A DNA stretch of 12,395 nucleotides from an uncultured Rubrobacteraceae bacterium (GCA_902805985.1 CADCUW010000343.1:2492-14886); one strand, 5' to 3'. Numbered from the stretch's first letter, positions 1 to 4,030 are shown. The notes: generated by a model from the letters alone, not told the origin. Made by a program: numbers and translations.

Positions 1-125
1 CCGAACACGAAAAGCCACCTCTTCTTGTGCGAGGAGCAGTAGAACCACTGCTCCTCGCCGACGTCCAGGTAACCGTCGTTCGCGCCGCACACGGGACAGC
101 ATCCGTAGACGTTCTCCATGCCCAT
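1..125 (-). CDS. Small zinc-ribbon protein, C-terminus cut by window edge
   Basis: Minus-strand frame open from two in-frame ATGs (125 and 119) to the left edge; too short to stand out because its stop lies outside. The visible protein reads MGMENVYGCCPVCGANDG, then W-F-Y-C-S-S-H-K-K-R-W. CPxCG followed by a distal Cys and His before a Trp-rich stretch is the pattern of a one-domain zinc ribbon; small proteins of the type CPxCGxNDGYL...W..C..H...W recur in many bacteria with unknown function. I prefer the ATG at 125 because GGAGGT (complement of 138-143) lies 12 bases upstream, though this spacing is long. It is divergent from the gene at 175. Function unknown; metal binding is inferred from the cysteines. 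Confidence 0.6.
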   Translation of the reverse strand, partial: MGMENVYGCCPVCGANDGYLDVGEEQWFYCSSHKKRWLFVF

Positions 126-174
126 GGCCCCGAGTCTACCTCCCCGGCCCGGTCGCAAGTCGGGCAAGGCCCCG

Positions 175-459
175 ATGCGCAGACCCCTTAGCCCTAACCA
201 ACGCCGTCGCGTGGAGGAGTTGGTGCGAGAGAAGGAGGAGAGGTGCGGGCTGTGCGGCTGGACGGGTCTGCGGTGCGAGGAGGACGCGGCCACCTTCGTC
301 GGCGGCGGCTTCAACGTCCGCGTGCTGTGCACCAACACCGGGGCCGAGGCCCACGCCGGGGGCTTCGGCTTGGGCCGGGACTACTCGCTCACCCCCGAGG
401 AGGCGCGAAGGGTCGGACTCGGCCAAGGTCCGCCCACCGGACCCCTCTCGCTGCCGTAA
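175..459 (+). CDS. Hypothetical four-cysteine small protein
   Basis: 94 residues. Begins MRRPLSPNQRRRVEELV, a basic helix, then C24-G-L-C27, C34 and C52, so a C-x2-C pair plus two further cysteines that could hold one zinc. The C-terminal third (YSLTPEEARRVGL) looks like a short helix. The frame is open from an ATG at 118, but that start would overlap the divergent gene on the other strand and adds a low-complexity Pro/Arg segment, so the ATG at 175 is chosen; its ribosome site is weak. Family not recognised. Cysteine spacing, balanced charge and a following plus-strand gene argue for a real gene, but it could be a chance frame in GC-rich DNA. Confidence 0.5.
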   Translation: MRRPLSPNQRRRVEELVREKEERCGLCGWTGLRCEEDAATFVGGGFNVRVLCTNTGAEAHAGGFGLGRDYSLTPEEARRVGLGQGPPTGPLSLP

Positions 460-469
460 GATGTAGCCG

Positions 470-485
470 GGCACGGAAGTGTGCC
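470..485. repeat. Short hairpin before the gene at 500
   Basis: Perfect 5-bp inverted repeat GGCAC / GTGCC (470-474 and 481-485) with loop GGAAGT. It sits immediately before the AAAGGAGG ribosome site of the next gene and contains the GTG at 479, the only canonical start codon in that frame, which makes that GTG a poor start candidate. Short stems like this are expected often in GC-rich DNA. Confidence 0.3.
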
Positions 486-493
486 AAAGGAGG
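486..493 (+). promoter_or_regulatory. Ribosome binding site AAAGGAGG that points to an ATC start
   Basis: AAAGGAGG followed by a 6-base spacer (ACCACC) and then ATC at 500-502 in the open frame. There is no ATG, GTG or TTG at the normal distance. The site is therefore ideal in sequence and spacing but lacks a canonical start codon. Confidence 0.6.
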
Positions 494-499
494 ACCACC

Positions 500-790
500 A
501 TCGAGACCCAGGCGAAGAGCGACGGGCTGAGGCTGCTTCGGACGATCGACGCCACACAGGCCCACGGCCTGGAAGGGACCAGGGTGGACCCGAACAGGGC
601 CGCCCACGATGCCGGGCTGGACGTGGACGACGTCGGCTCGGATCGCTACCACCGCGCCCTGGAATACCTGCTCGAGGAGGGCGCGCTGGAAGGAGACGAT
701 CACACGGCGTTCGACGTCGGCGAGGAGCACCCCCACGGCTACGCGCTCTACTTCTTCACCCGGCGTGCCGTGAAGCTGCTGGAGGGGTAG
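500..790 (+). CDS. Small winged-helix-like hypothetical protein, apparent ATC start
   Basis: About 96 residues if translation begins at the ATC served by AAAGGAGG; 103 if it begins at the GTG at 479, which lies upstream of that ribosome site. Key pattern: DGLRLLRTID, then SDRYHRALEYLLEEGAL and a C-terminal HGYALYFFTRRAVKLLEG. The series R-Y-x2-A-L-x2-L-x2-E-G-A followed by Y...[LF]-T-R-R-G/A resembles the recognition helix, wing and last helix of small winged-helix proteins, and the frame at 1997-2275 has the same pattern, so the two are paralogs. No catalytic motif. The start codon is either a rare AUC or a mutated ATG, so the gene may be weakly expressed. Converges on the gene at 820-1032. 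Confidence 0.65.
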   Translation: METQAKSDGLRLLRTIDATQAHGLEGTRVDPNRAAHDAGLDVDDVGSDRYHRALEYLLEEGALEGDDHTAFDVGEEHPHGYALYFFTRRAVKLLEG

Positions 791-797
791 CGAGGGA

Positions 798-813
798 AGG
801 GGCGTGGGCCCCT
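798..813. terminator. Hairpin between convergent genes
   Basis: Perfect 6-bp inverted repeat AGGGGC / GCCCCT (798-803 and 808-813) with a 4-base loop, in the 29-bp gap between two converging genes (stops at 790 and 820). Position fits a bidirectional terminator. There is no T-run on either side, so this is suggested by position and structure only. Confidence 0.35.
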
Positions 814-819
814 CCTACC

Positions 820-1032
820 TCAAAGGGCTTCCATCTCCCTCCGGTATTGTTCTTCGGGATGGGCCCGCTGTTCTTCGACCTGCTCGGCGTAAGCGGCGTG
901 CCAGGGACGAAGGATGCCATCGAGGAGGCGCCCCTCCACCTCTTCCTCGCCCGGCACCCACACGTAGTCGGTAGCCCAGGGCGTCTTGGTGGCCTCGTAG
1001 TGTCCTTCGACGTGCGCGGTGATCCGAGTCAT
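820..1032 (-). CDS. Small hypothetical protein of the 'EGHYE' type
   Basis: 70 residues, starting MTRITAHVEGHYE and continuing TPWATDYVWVP, then an acidic/aromatic helical tail with paired Glu and Arg (AAYAEQVEEQ, YRREMEAL). The start is very well supported: GAGGAGGAGG followed by TCC precedes the ATG on the minus strand. The opening (V/I-E-G-H-Y-E...P-[WFY]...Y-x-W-x-P) is a pattern I associate with short uncharacterised proteins of Rubrobacter-like and Chloroflexi bacteria; this is recollection, not a search. No cysteines or membrane segment, so cytosolic. Lies downstream of the minus-strand gene at 1155-1406 with a 122-bp gap, possibly co-transcribed. Confidence 0.7.
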   Translation of the reverse strand: MTRITAHVEGHYEATKTPWATDYVWVPGEEEVEGRLLDGILRPWHAAYAEQVEEQRAHPEEQYRREMEAL

Positions 1033-1154
1033 GGACCTCCTCCTCGTCTTTGCTGCCTAACGCACCCAGCGGAGGCCTGCGAAAGGCCGCGTGATTTTGT
1101 TGTTTAGTTACCGACCAACGCTGGCGCTCGTCGTCCTCGATAAGGCCGGTACGC

Positions 1155-1406
1155 TCAATTCCTCGAGATGGCTTCCAGCTGCTCCGCCGCCGCGATGCTC
1201 TCCAGCGCCCCGACGAGTTGCCCGTAGCGGAAACCGTGCGCCTCCTGCGTAAGCTCGCCAATGGCGAAGTACGCGTCCTGCCGGCTGGCGCAAGCCCCGC
1301 AGAAGGGTACGCCGCGGATCTCCACCACCGCCTGGTGAGGGCAGGGGTGATCCGTCTTGCTTCGCACCTGGCACGCGTCGCGCCGCTTCGTCGTTGCTTC
1401 GGTCAA
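1155..1406 (-). CDS. Hypothetical four-cysteine zinc-finger-like protein
   Basis: 83 residues from a TTG start. Cysteines at C12, C22, C36 and C39 (ACQVRSKTDHPCPH, then VPFCGACASR) suggest a treble-clef-like zinc site, followed by a helical tail (YGQLVGALESIAAAEQLEAI). The TTG at 1406 is chosen over the in-frame ATG at 1463 because AAGGAAGGT stands about six bases upstream of the TTG while the ATG has no ribosome site. The TTG overlaps by four bases (TTGA) the stop of a damaged reading frame upstream, which implies translational coupling. 'C-x9-C-x(n)-C-x2-C' proteins of this sort are common accessory genes with no known role. No enzyme motif seen. Confidence 0.65.
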   Translation of the reverse strand: MTEATTKRRDACQVRSKTDHPCPHQAVVEIRGVPFCGACASRQDAYFAIGELTQEAHGFRYGQLVGALESIAAAEQLEAISRN

Positions 1407-1493
1407 GAGGACCTTCCTTCTACCGTGGGCCCGACTTTCGGGCGCTCCGGAGAGTAGTACCATCCGGCAAAAATATACGGACCGGCGAAGCCT

Positions 1494-1506
1494 CTCCTGT
1501 CAGGAG
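1494..1506. promoter_or_regulatory. 13-bp perfect palindrome, possible operator
   Basis: CTCCTG-T-CAGGAG, a perfect 6-bp inverted repeat around one central base. It is upstream of the minus-strand gene at 1155-1406 and beside an AT-rich TATATT stretch (complement of about 1472-1477). It could bind a dimeric regulator. It also lies inside the damaged small frame, so it may be chance. Confidence 0.3.
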
Positions 1507-1543
1507 TGGCGATCGCCGGCCCGAGCGACAAACCCCGGTCGTG

Positions 1544-1574
1544 CCACAACGCCGGTATCTGCAGCTAGTTGTGG
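1544..1574. repeat. Inverted repeat in the leader of the minus-strand genes
   Basis: Perfect 7-bp arms CCACAAC (1544-1550) and GTTGTGG (1568-1574) around a 17-base loop that contains CTGCAG. On the minus strand the stem includes codons 6-7 and encloses the amber codon of the interrupted small frame. No T-run follows, so it is not a standard terminator. Confidence 0.35.
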
Positions 1575-1629
1575 GTCTTCCTCTGCATCGTTCCTTACCT
1601 CCCACTAGAGGTGCAACGGCCTGCCCGGT

Positions 1630-1659
1630 ATTGTAGCAGGTATTACTAAAACCGGTCCG
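1630..1659 (-). promoter_or_regulatory. Possible minus-strand promoter with extended -10
   Basis: Minus strand reads TGCTACAAT (complement of 1630-1638), an extended -10 (TGnTACAAT). With an 18-base spacer, CGGACC (complement of 1654-1659) shares the GAC core of the -35 consensus. It would transcribe leftwards toward the small frame at 1588 and the genes at 1406 and 1032. The region is AT-richer than its surroundings. The -35 is weak. Confidence 0.35.
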
Positions 1660-1713
1660 CGTCTCGATGCGAAAGCCTTCTCGGAAGTCCGCGTAGTCCC
1701 CAGCCCCTTCCGG

Positions 1714-1722
1714 TGGTACAAT
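1714..1722 (+). promoter_or_regulatory. Possible plus-strand promoter with extended -10
   Basis: TGGTACAAT is an extended -10 (TGnTACAAT) followed by an AT-rich stretch up to about 1755. The hexamer at the -35 distance (TAGTCC) is poor. It would transcribe rightwards into the gene at 1801 with a 5' leader of about 70 bases. Together with the motif at 1630-1659 it makes a divergent promoter pair in the gap 1589-1800, which otherwise shows no gene. Confidence 0.35.
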
Positions 1723-1800
1723 AGCAACACATATCACTAAATACTAAGTTTGCTAAGCGCCGCCATGCCGATGTGGCGGCCGCGAAGAAGGGACGGGGCG

Positions 1801-1986
1801 ATGTTGCGATCCGAGACCCACACCACAGAGGCGGCCGCCAAGAAGGCTGCGGCCAGGGCCTACAGGCCCGCCGTCGTATGCCTGCCCAACGGCCGCTACG
1901 CCTGCCTCCAGGCCGGGGACGCCGTGCCGCGGGGCGCCCGCGCGGTCAGCCGCTGGGGCGCCAACGGATGGCGGGCCTACGAATAG
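1801..1986 (+). CDS. Small hypothetical protein
   Basis: 61 residues, MLRSETHTTEAAAKKAAARAYR followed by PAVVCLPNGRYACLQAGD and AVPRGARAVSRWGANGW. An alanine/lysine-rich first helix followed by a beta-like stretch (VVCLPNGRYACL) recalls short uncharacterised actinobacterial proteins, but I do not recognise a family. The frame is open from a TTG at 1750 and ATGs at 1765 and 1774. The ATG at 1801 is preferred because GAAGGGACGGGG precedes it and the upstream residues are Arg/Pro-rich filler. Its TAG (1984-1986) lies within the AGGAGG ribosome-site-like sequence of the next frame. A possible promoter sits at 1714-1722. Confidence 0.55.
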   Translation: MLRSETHTTEAAAKKAAARAYRPAVVCLPNGRYACLQAGDAVPRGARAVSRWGANGWRAYE

Positions 1987-1996
1987 GAGGAGGGGC

Positions 1997-2275
1997 GCGC
2001 CGCCCAGCGCGGCCGAAGACGGGCGGGCGCTGCTCGAAAGTGCCCGCGAGATCCACGCCGAGCGCCACGGGGCGCCCGCGCTCGCGCCCGGCTCGCGCCT
2101 GCCGTTCCCGGAGGCGGCAGAGCGCGCCGGCATAAGGGCGGACCGCCAGCGCTACTTCGACGCCCTGCGGGACCTGGAGTACGAGGGTGCCATCGGGTGG
2201 GACGAGAGCGCGCGCTACGCCAGGGGGGACAAGCACTACGTCCTCACCCGGCGCGGCCTGGGCGGCGCTGGGTAG
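1997..2275 (+). CDS. Paralog of the gene at 500-790, no canonical start codon
   Basis: A frame with no stop from well upstream to TAG at 2273-2275, but with no ATG, GTG or TTG before the conserved part. Protein pattern: AEDGRALLESAREIHAER, PEAAERAGIRADRQRYFDAL, RDLEYEGAIGWDES, then DKHYVLTRRGLG. It matches the protein at 500-790 at DG-x-LL, R-Y-x2-A-L-x2-L-x2-E-G-A and Y-x-L/F-T-R-R, so a shared ancestor and a winged-helix-like fold are likely. AGGAGG (1985-1990) plus a 6-base spacer leads to GCG at 1997, exactly where the paralog has ATC. Either the start mutated (GTG to GCG would need one base), the frame is reached by a +1 frameshift from the gene ending at 1986, or the gene is dead. Confidence 0.5.
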   Translation, partial: APPSAAEDGRALLESAREIHAERHGAPALAPGSRLPFPEAAERAGIRADRQRYFDALRDLEYEGAIGWDESARYARGDKHYVLTRRGLGGAG

Positions 2276-2277
2276 GT

Positions 2278-2299
2278 CCACGGGAGGGCGGGCCCGTGG
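2278..2299. terminator. Hairpin just after a stop codon
   Basis: Perfect 7-bp arms CCACGGG (2278-2284) and CCCGTGG (2293-2299) with an 8-base loop, two bases after the TAG at 2273-2275. Position fits a terminator or attenuator before the gene at 2345. There is no T-run after it. Confidence 0.35.
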
Positions 2300-2344
2300 T
2301 CCCGCCGGAGAAGCGACGCGCGAGAAAAGGATGAAGGAGGATGG

Positions 2345-2563
2345 GTGCCGGATAGGGGACGAGACTGGCAAGCGAAGAAGCGGGCGGAGAGGATCGCGTG
2401 GAGGGAGCGCTCGAGCGGCACGACCCGGGCCTCCCGCAGCCTAAACGAACGCCTGGGCGAGATGGACGGGGGGGCCGCCGCGCTGGACGGGCGCCTGGGG
2501 CACCACGCGGAGACGAGCAGGGCCTGGCACCGGAAGTGGGACGACCCCGCGAGGTCGGGCTAG
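2345..2563 (+). CDS. Small charged hypothetical protein
   Basis: 72 residues from GTG. AAGGAGG (2334-2340) stands four bases before the GTG. The sequence (MPDRGRDWQAKKRAERIAWRE, LNERLGEMDGGAAALDGRLG, TSRAWHRKWDDPARSG) mixes acidic and basic residues in a heptad-like way and should be mostly helical, perhaps a short coiled coil around residues 33-58. No cysteine, membrane segment or catalytic motif. It is the last gene of the left plus-strand group. I do not recognise it. Confidence 0.55.
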   Translation: MPDRGRDWQAKKRAERIAWRERSSGTTRASRSLNERLGEMDGGAAALDGRLGHHAETSRAWHRKWDDPARSG

Positions 2564-2763
2564 CAACCCCCGGTGTTGATCGCGACGGGCCAGCTCGGCC
2601 GCGGAGGAGCGCGGCGATGACGGCCCGGCCGTCCAGCACCCGCGCGTTCGACAGCACCAGGTCGCCCACCGATCCACCCCCCCAACCTCCAAGACCCCTC
2701 CGGCCCCGCGCGACCGGCGATAGCGATGCCGCAGTATAGCGGCTTTGGAGAGGATTGACCCTT

Positions 2764-2782
2764 CGTGCTGCGGCGTAGCACG
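2764..2782. terminator. Hairpin downstream of the lipoprotein gene
   Basis: Perfect 6-bp arms CGTGCT (2764-2769) and AGCACG (2777-2782) with a 7-base loop. On the minus strand it follows repeat copy A and the lipoprotein stop, so it may end that transcript; no T-run is present. The remainder of 2564-2822 shows no convincing gene on either strand. Confidence 0.3.
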
Positions 2783-2785
2783 CCT

Positions 2786-2822
2786 TATTCACCGGAGTGC
2801 GTGGAAGGGTTGTTCTCCGAAG
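2786..2822. repeat. 37-bp imperfect direct repeat, copy A
   Basis: Matches copy B at 3240-3276 in 33 of 37 positions by eye (TATTCACC, GAGTGCGTGGAAGGG, GTTC and CCGAAG shared). On the minus strand both copies can be read as S-x-N-x-P-S-T-H-S-G-E-stop (TAA here, TAG in copy B). Copy A abuts the stop codon of the lipoprotein gene at 2823. Confidence 0.75.
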
Positions 2823-3005
2823 TTACGGAGCCTCTGACTTTGCGCAATACACCCCGACGGGGACCACACGGAGGTAATAGTCCGTGTGGCAGCCGTTCTT
2901 CATATCTTCCGACACGAACGTGTTCGTCGCGTCCGCGAGGCAGCTCCCTAAGAGCACGACGAACACAACGACAACACCGCAGGCGGAAATCAACCTCTTG
3001 TCCAT
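2823..3005 (-). CDS. Small lipoprotein
   Basis: 60 residues. MDKRLISACG is followed by a hydrophobic stretch (VVVVFVVLLG) and the lipobox L19-G20-S21-C22, so the predicted mature protein is a lipid-anchored peptide of about 39 residues on the outer face of the membrane. Two further cysteines, C39 and C54, could form a disulfide. Start at 3005 is supported by AGGAAGG upstream of the ATG on the minus strand. It lies 57 bp downstream of a second tiny membrane protein on the same strand and next to the conjugation operon, which faces the other way. Small lipoproteins near transfer genes (TrbK, EexN families) mediate entry exclusion; that role here is only a guess from size, lipobox and location. 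Codon use is less GC-rich than the operon. Confidence 0.75.
   Translation of the reverse strand: MDKRLISACGVVVVFVVLLGSCLADATNTFVSEDMKNGCHTDYYLRVVPVGVYCAKSEAP
2864..2889. repeat. Perfect 9-bp hairpin inside the lipoprotein gene
   Basis: CCACACGGA (2864-2872) and TCCGTGTGG (2881-2889) around the loop GGTAATAG. Strong for its length and located in codons for the segment around HTDYYLRVV. It could affect mRNA folding or be a protein-binding site; no function can be assigned. Confidence 0.5.
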
Positions 3006-3062
3006 CCCTGCCTTCCTACGCTATGCACTCAACGTCGGGGAACGAATGGTGATTCTCGGCAA

Positions 3063-3221
3063 TTATGGGTGCGTCGGCTCTGCTGAGGTGGGCCGCTCGA
3101 TGCCACACGCGCGGTCGTGGTCGAGACAGCTCGCGGGTCCTTGCCGGAAGTAGAACCCTACTACAAGGCTGAAGCCGACGAATAGCAACACCACGGCTGC
3201 CAGTGTCAGCAGGCCCCTCAC
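3063..3221 (-). CDS. 52-residue single-pass membrane protein
   Basis: Read on the minus strand from GTG (3219-3221) to TAA (3063-3065): VRGLLTLAAVVLLFVGFSLV, then VGFYFRQGPASCLDHDRACG and a short Pro/Thr/Glu tail. Residues 4-25 form a clear membrane segment or uncleaved signal anchor; C32 and C39 lie outside and could pair. The GTG has only GGAG very close upstream, so the start is uncertain, but TAA five codons upstream leaves GTG as the sole usual start. Composition (hydrophobic core, then two cysteines in a polar tail) is not that of a random GC-rich frame. It precedes the lipoprotein gene on the same strand, so the two probably form a small operon. Function unknown. Confidence 0.55.
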   Translation of the reverse strand: MRGLLTLAAVVLLFVGFSLVVGFYFRQGPASCLDHDRACGIERPTSAEPTHP

Positions 3222-3239
3222 ACTCCGAATATCTTACGC

Positions 3240-3276
3240 TATTCACCCGAGTGCGTGGAAGGGGCGTTCCCCGAAG
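3240..3276. repeat. 37-bp imperfect direct repeat, copy B
   Basis: Second copy of the repeat at 2786-2822, same orientation, starting 454 bp later. It lies 18 bp upstream of the minus-strand gene at 3063-3221. Here the core contains GGGG-CGTT-CCCC, which can fold; copy A has lost that symmetry. Confidence 0.75.
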
Positions 3277-3328
3277 CCCGCATCCAGGATCCCGCATAGG
3301 CCGGCCCTCTGAAGGCCTTCGGACCACC

Positions 3329-3439
3329 GCCACGGCAGCGCGAGGCATAGAAGGCGACCCAACATCTTGTGGGTCTGCATAGAGATGCACCGAACCGGAT
3401 AGACCAATCCGGCTTGGCGTACGATCCGCCCGCCGTGGC
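3329..3439. repeat. Outer stem enclosing three consecutive hairpins
   Basis: Arms GCCACGGC (3329-3336) and GCCGTGGC (3432-3439) pair perfectly over 8 bp. Inside lie three perfect hairpins in a row: GACCCA/TGGGTC (3356-3361, 3370-3375), TGCAT/ATGCA (3376-3380, 3385-3389, directly abutting the first) and CCGGAT/ATCCGG (3395-3400, 3407-3412). The whole can be drawn as a four-way branched fold of about 110 nt. Could be a transfer origin, a replication site or a structured RNA; no nick-site consensus recognised. Confidence 0.45.
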
Positions 3440-3554
3440 ACCGCTACGTGGGTCGGCGCGGTCGTCCCGCGTTTCGTCGGGCGCTGTGCCGCGCCGCGGC
3501 TCGGGACCCTCGTAACCCAAGACCACCGAATCCGATAGCCGTACCACCGATTTT

Positions 3555-3572
3555 GGGGGCGAAGGCGCCCCC
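3555..3572. repeat. GC-rich hairpin
   Basis: GGGGGCG (3555-3561) and CGCCCCC (3566-3572) with loop AAGG, preceded by TTTT on the plus strand. The T-run is on the wrong side for a terminator in either direction. Confidence 0.4.
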
Positions 3573-3627
3573 GAGCTCCCACCATCATGTTGCACGGCGG
3601 GGCCGAACGCGGACCCCGAAGGACGAC

Positions 3628-3656
3628 GGGGGCCGGGCTCCAAGGGCCCGGCCCCC
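3628..3656. repeat. Perfect 11-bp hairpin just before the operon
   Basis: GGGGGCCGGGC (3628-3638) and GCCCGGCCCCC (3646-3656) with a 7-base loop. It lies 27 bp upstream of the TTG start at 3683 and inside the extra N-terminal part that a start at 3587 would add, which favours the later start. It would either insulate the operon from upstream transcription or shape the 5' leader. No T-run follows. Confidence 0.5.
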
Positions 3657-3682
3657 CAGGCCCGAGAAAGGGGCTCGCGCAC

Positions 3683-4030
3683 TTGAGAGGCCGCACTCCG
3701 GATACGAAACGAACCGAACCGCGCGGCGCTCGACGATCTTCCGGCGAGGTCGTCGTCCTGTTTCCCGCCGGCCGGGCGCGCCAGTCTCCCACACCCGAGC
3801 GGCTGGACGCGGTGCTCGCCGCGTTCCTCGTGGCAGACCGGCTGAGCCTCCGGCGCCTCAGGCTGCTCAGCGGTCTTCCGCACGAGCTCGTGGTCCGCTG
3901 CGTCGAGCGGCTCGCGGCCGACGGCCTGCTGGCAGCCGAACGCAGGCCCGACGGCAACGAGTCGCGCGGCATCGCCTCCCTCACGGACGAGGGCCGCCGA
4001 ACTCTCGAGCGGCTGGGGACGGCCGGCTGA
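3683..4030 (+). CDS. Small winged-helix-like DNA-binding protein
   Basis: 115 residues from TTG at 3683. The last 80 residues carry a helix (PTPERLDAVLAAFLVADR), a helix-turn-helix (LSLRRLRLLSGLPHELVVRC, then VERLAADGLLAAERR) and a wing followed by a last helix (ASLTDEGRRTLERLG), the layout of MarR/PadR-like winged-helix domains. The wing-plus-terminal-helix ending (x-L-T-x-x-G-R-x-x-L) resembles the two small paralogs at 500 and 1997. The frame is open from an ATG at 3587, but that start lacks a ribosome site and includes a strong hairpin; AAAGGGG nine bases before the TTG supports the later start. Stop and next start overlap (TGATG), so it is coupled to the coupling-protein gene and may autoregulate the operon; that is inference. 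Confidence 0.65.
   Translation: MRGRTPDTKRTEPRGARRSSGEVVVLFPAGRARQSPTPERLDAVLAAFLVADRLSLRRLRLLSGLPHELVVRCVERLAADGLLAAERRPDGNESRGIASLTDEGRRTLERLGTAG

Larger units (their letters stand above)
1403..1588 (-). pseudogene. Small ORF interrupted by an amber codon at position 8
   Basis: On the minus strand a strong GGGAGGTAAGG precedes ATG (1586-1588), giving MQRKTHN, then TAG (1565-1567), then an uninterrupted 53-codon frame ending in TGA at 1403-1405. The post-TAG part (LQIPALWHDRGLSLG, PDRRGFAGPYIFAGWYYS, PERPKVGPTVEG) has protein-like composition rich in Tyr, Trp and Phe. Its stop overlaps the TTG start of the next gene (TTGA), the typical arrangement of a coupled gene pair. The simplest reading is a real small gene killed by a nonsense mutation. 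Alternatives are an internal TTG start (1551, 1533), amber readthrough, or a leader peptide. Family unknown. Confidence 0.4.
3222..3682. other. Intergenic region rich in inverted repeats
   Basis: 461 bp between the divergent minus-strand envelope pair and the conjugation operon. No convincing gene on either strand: the long open minus-strand frame across it (to 3883) is antisense to the winged-helix-like gene and has Arg/Pro/Gly-rich filler composition. It contains direct-repeat copy B, a stem enclosing three adjacent hairpins (3329-3439), and two further GC-rich hairpins (3555-3572, 3628-3656). No clear -10/-35 pair was found. The operon promoter must lie here or be embedded in these structures. 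Confidence 0.6.

Noticed and set aside
1420..1737. Minus-strand 105-codon frame starting MICVAIVPPEGAGDY
   Set aside because: No ribosome site, and it covers the probable promoter region and another frame with better initiation signals; composition becomes Arg/Cys-rich filler.
2620..2671. Minus-strand peptide DLVLSNARVLDGR that looks like the N-terminus of an amidohydrolase
   Set aside because: The resemblance ends after about 13 residues, with no metal-binding HxH following. Most likely chance in GC-rich DNA, or too small a remnant to call.
3329..3439. A tRNA or tRNA-like gene in the branched inverted repeats
   Set aside because: Stem lengths and spacing do not fit a cloverleaf, and there is no T-loop sequence or CCA-compatible end.
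3587..3682. Longer N-terminus for the winged-helix-like protein from the ATG at 3587
   Set aside because: No ribosome site, Gly/Pro/Arg-rich filler, and it contains a perfect 11-bp hairpin; the TTG at 3683 has AAAGGGG upstream.
3239..3883. A 214-codon minus-strand frame ending in the direct repeat (PSTHSGE)
   Set aside because: A third of it is antisense to the winged-helix-like gene and the rest crosses several hairpins; no ribosome site and no family resemblance. Only the shared repeat end is of interest.
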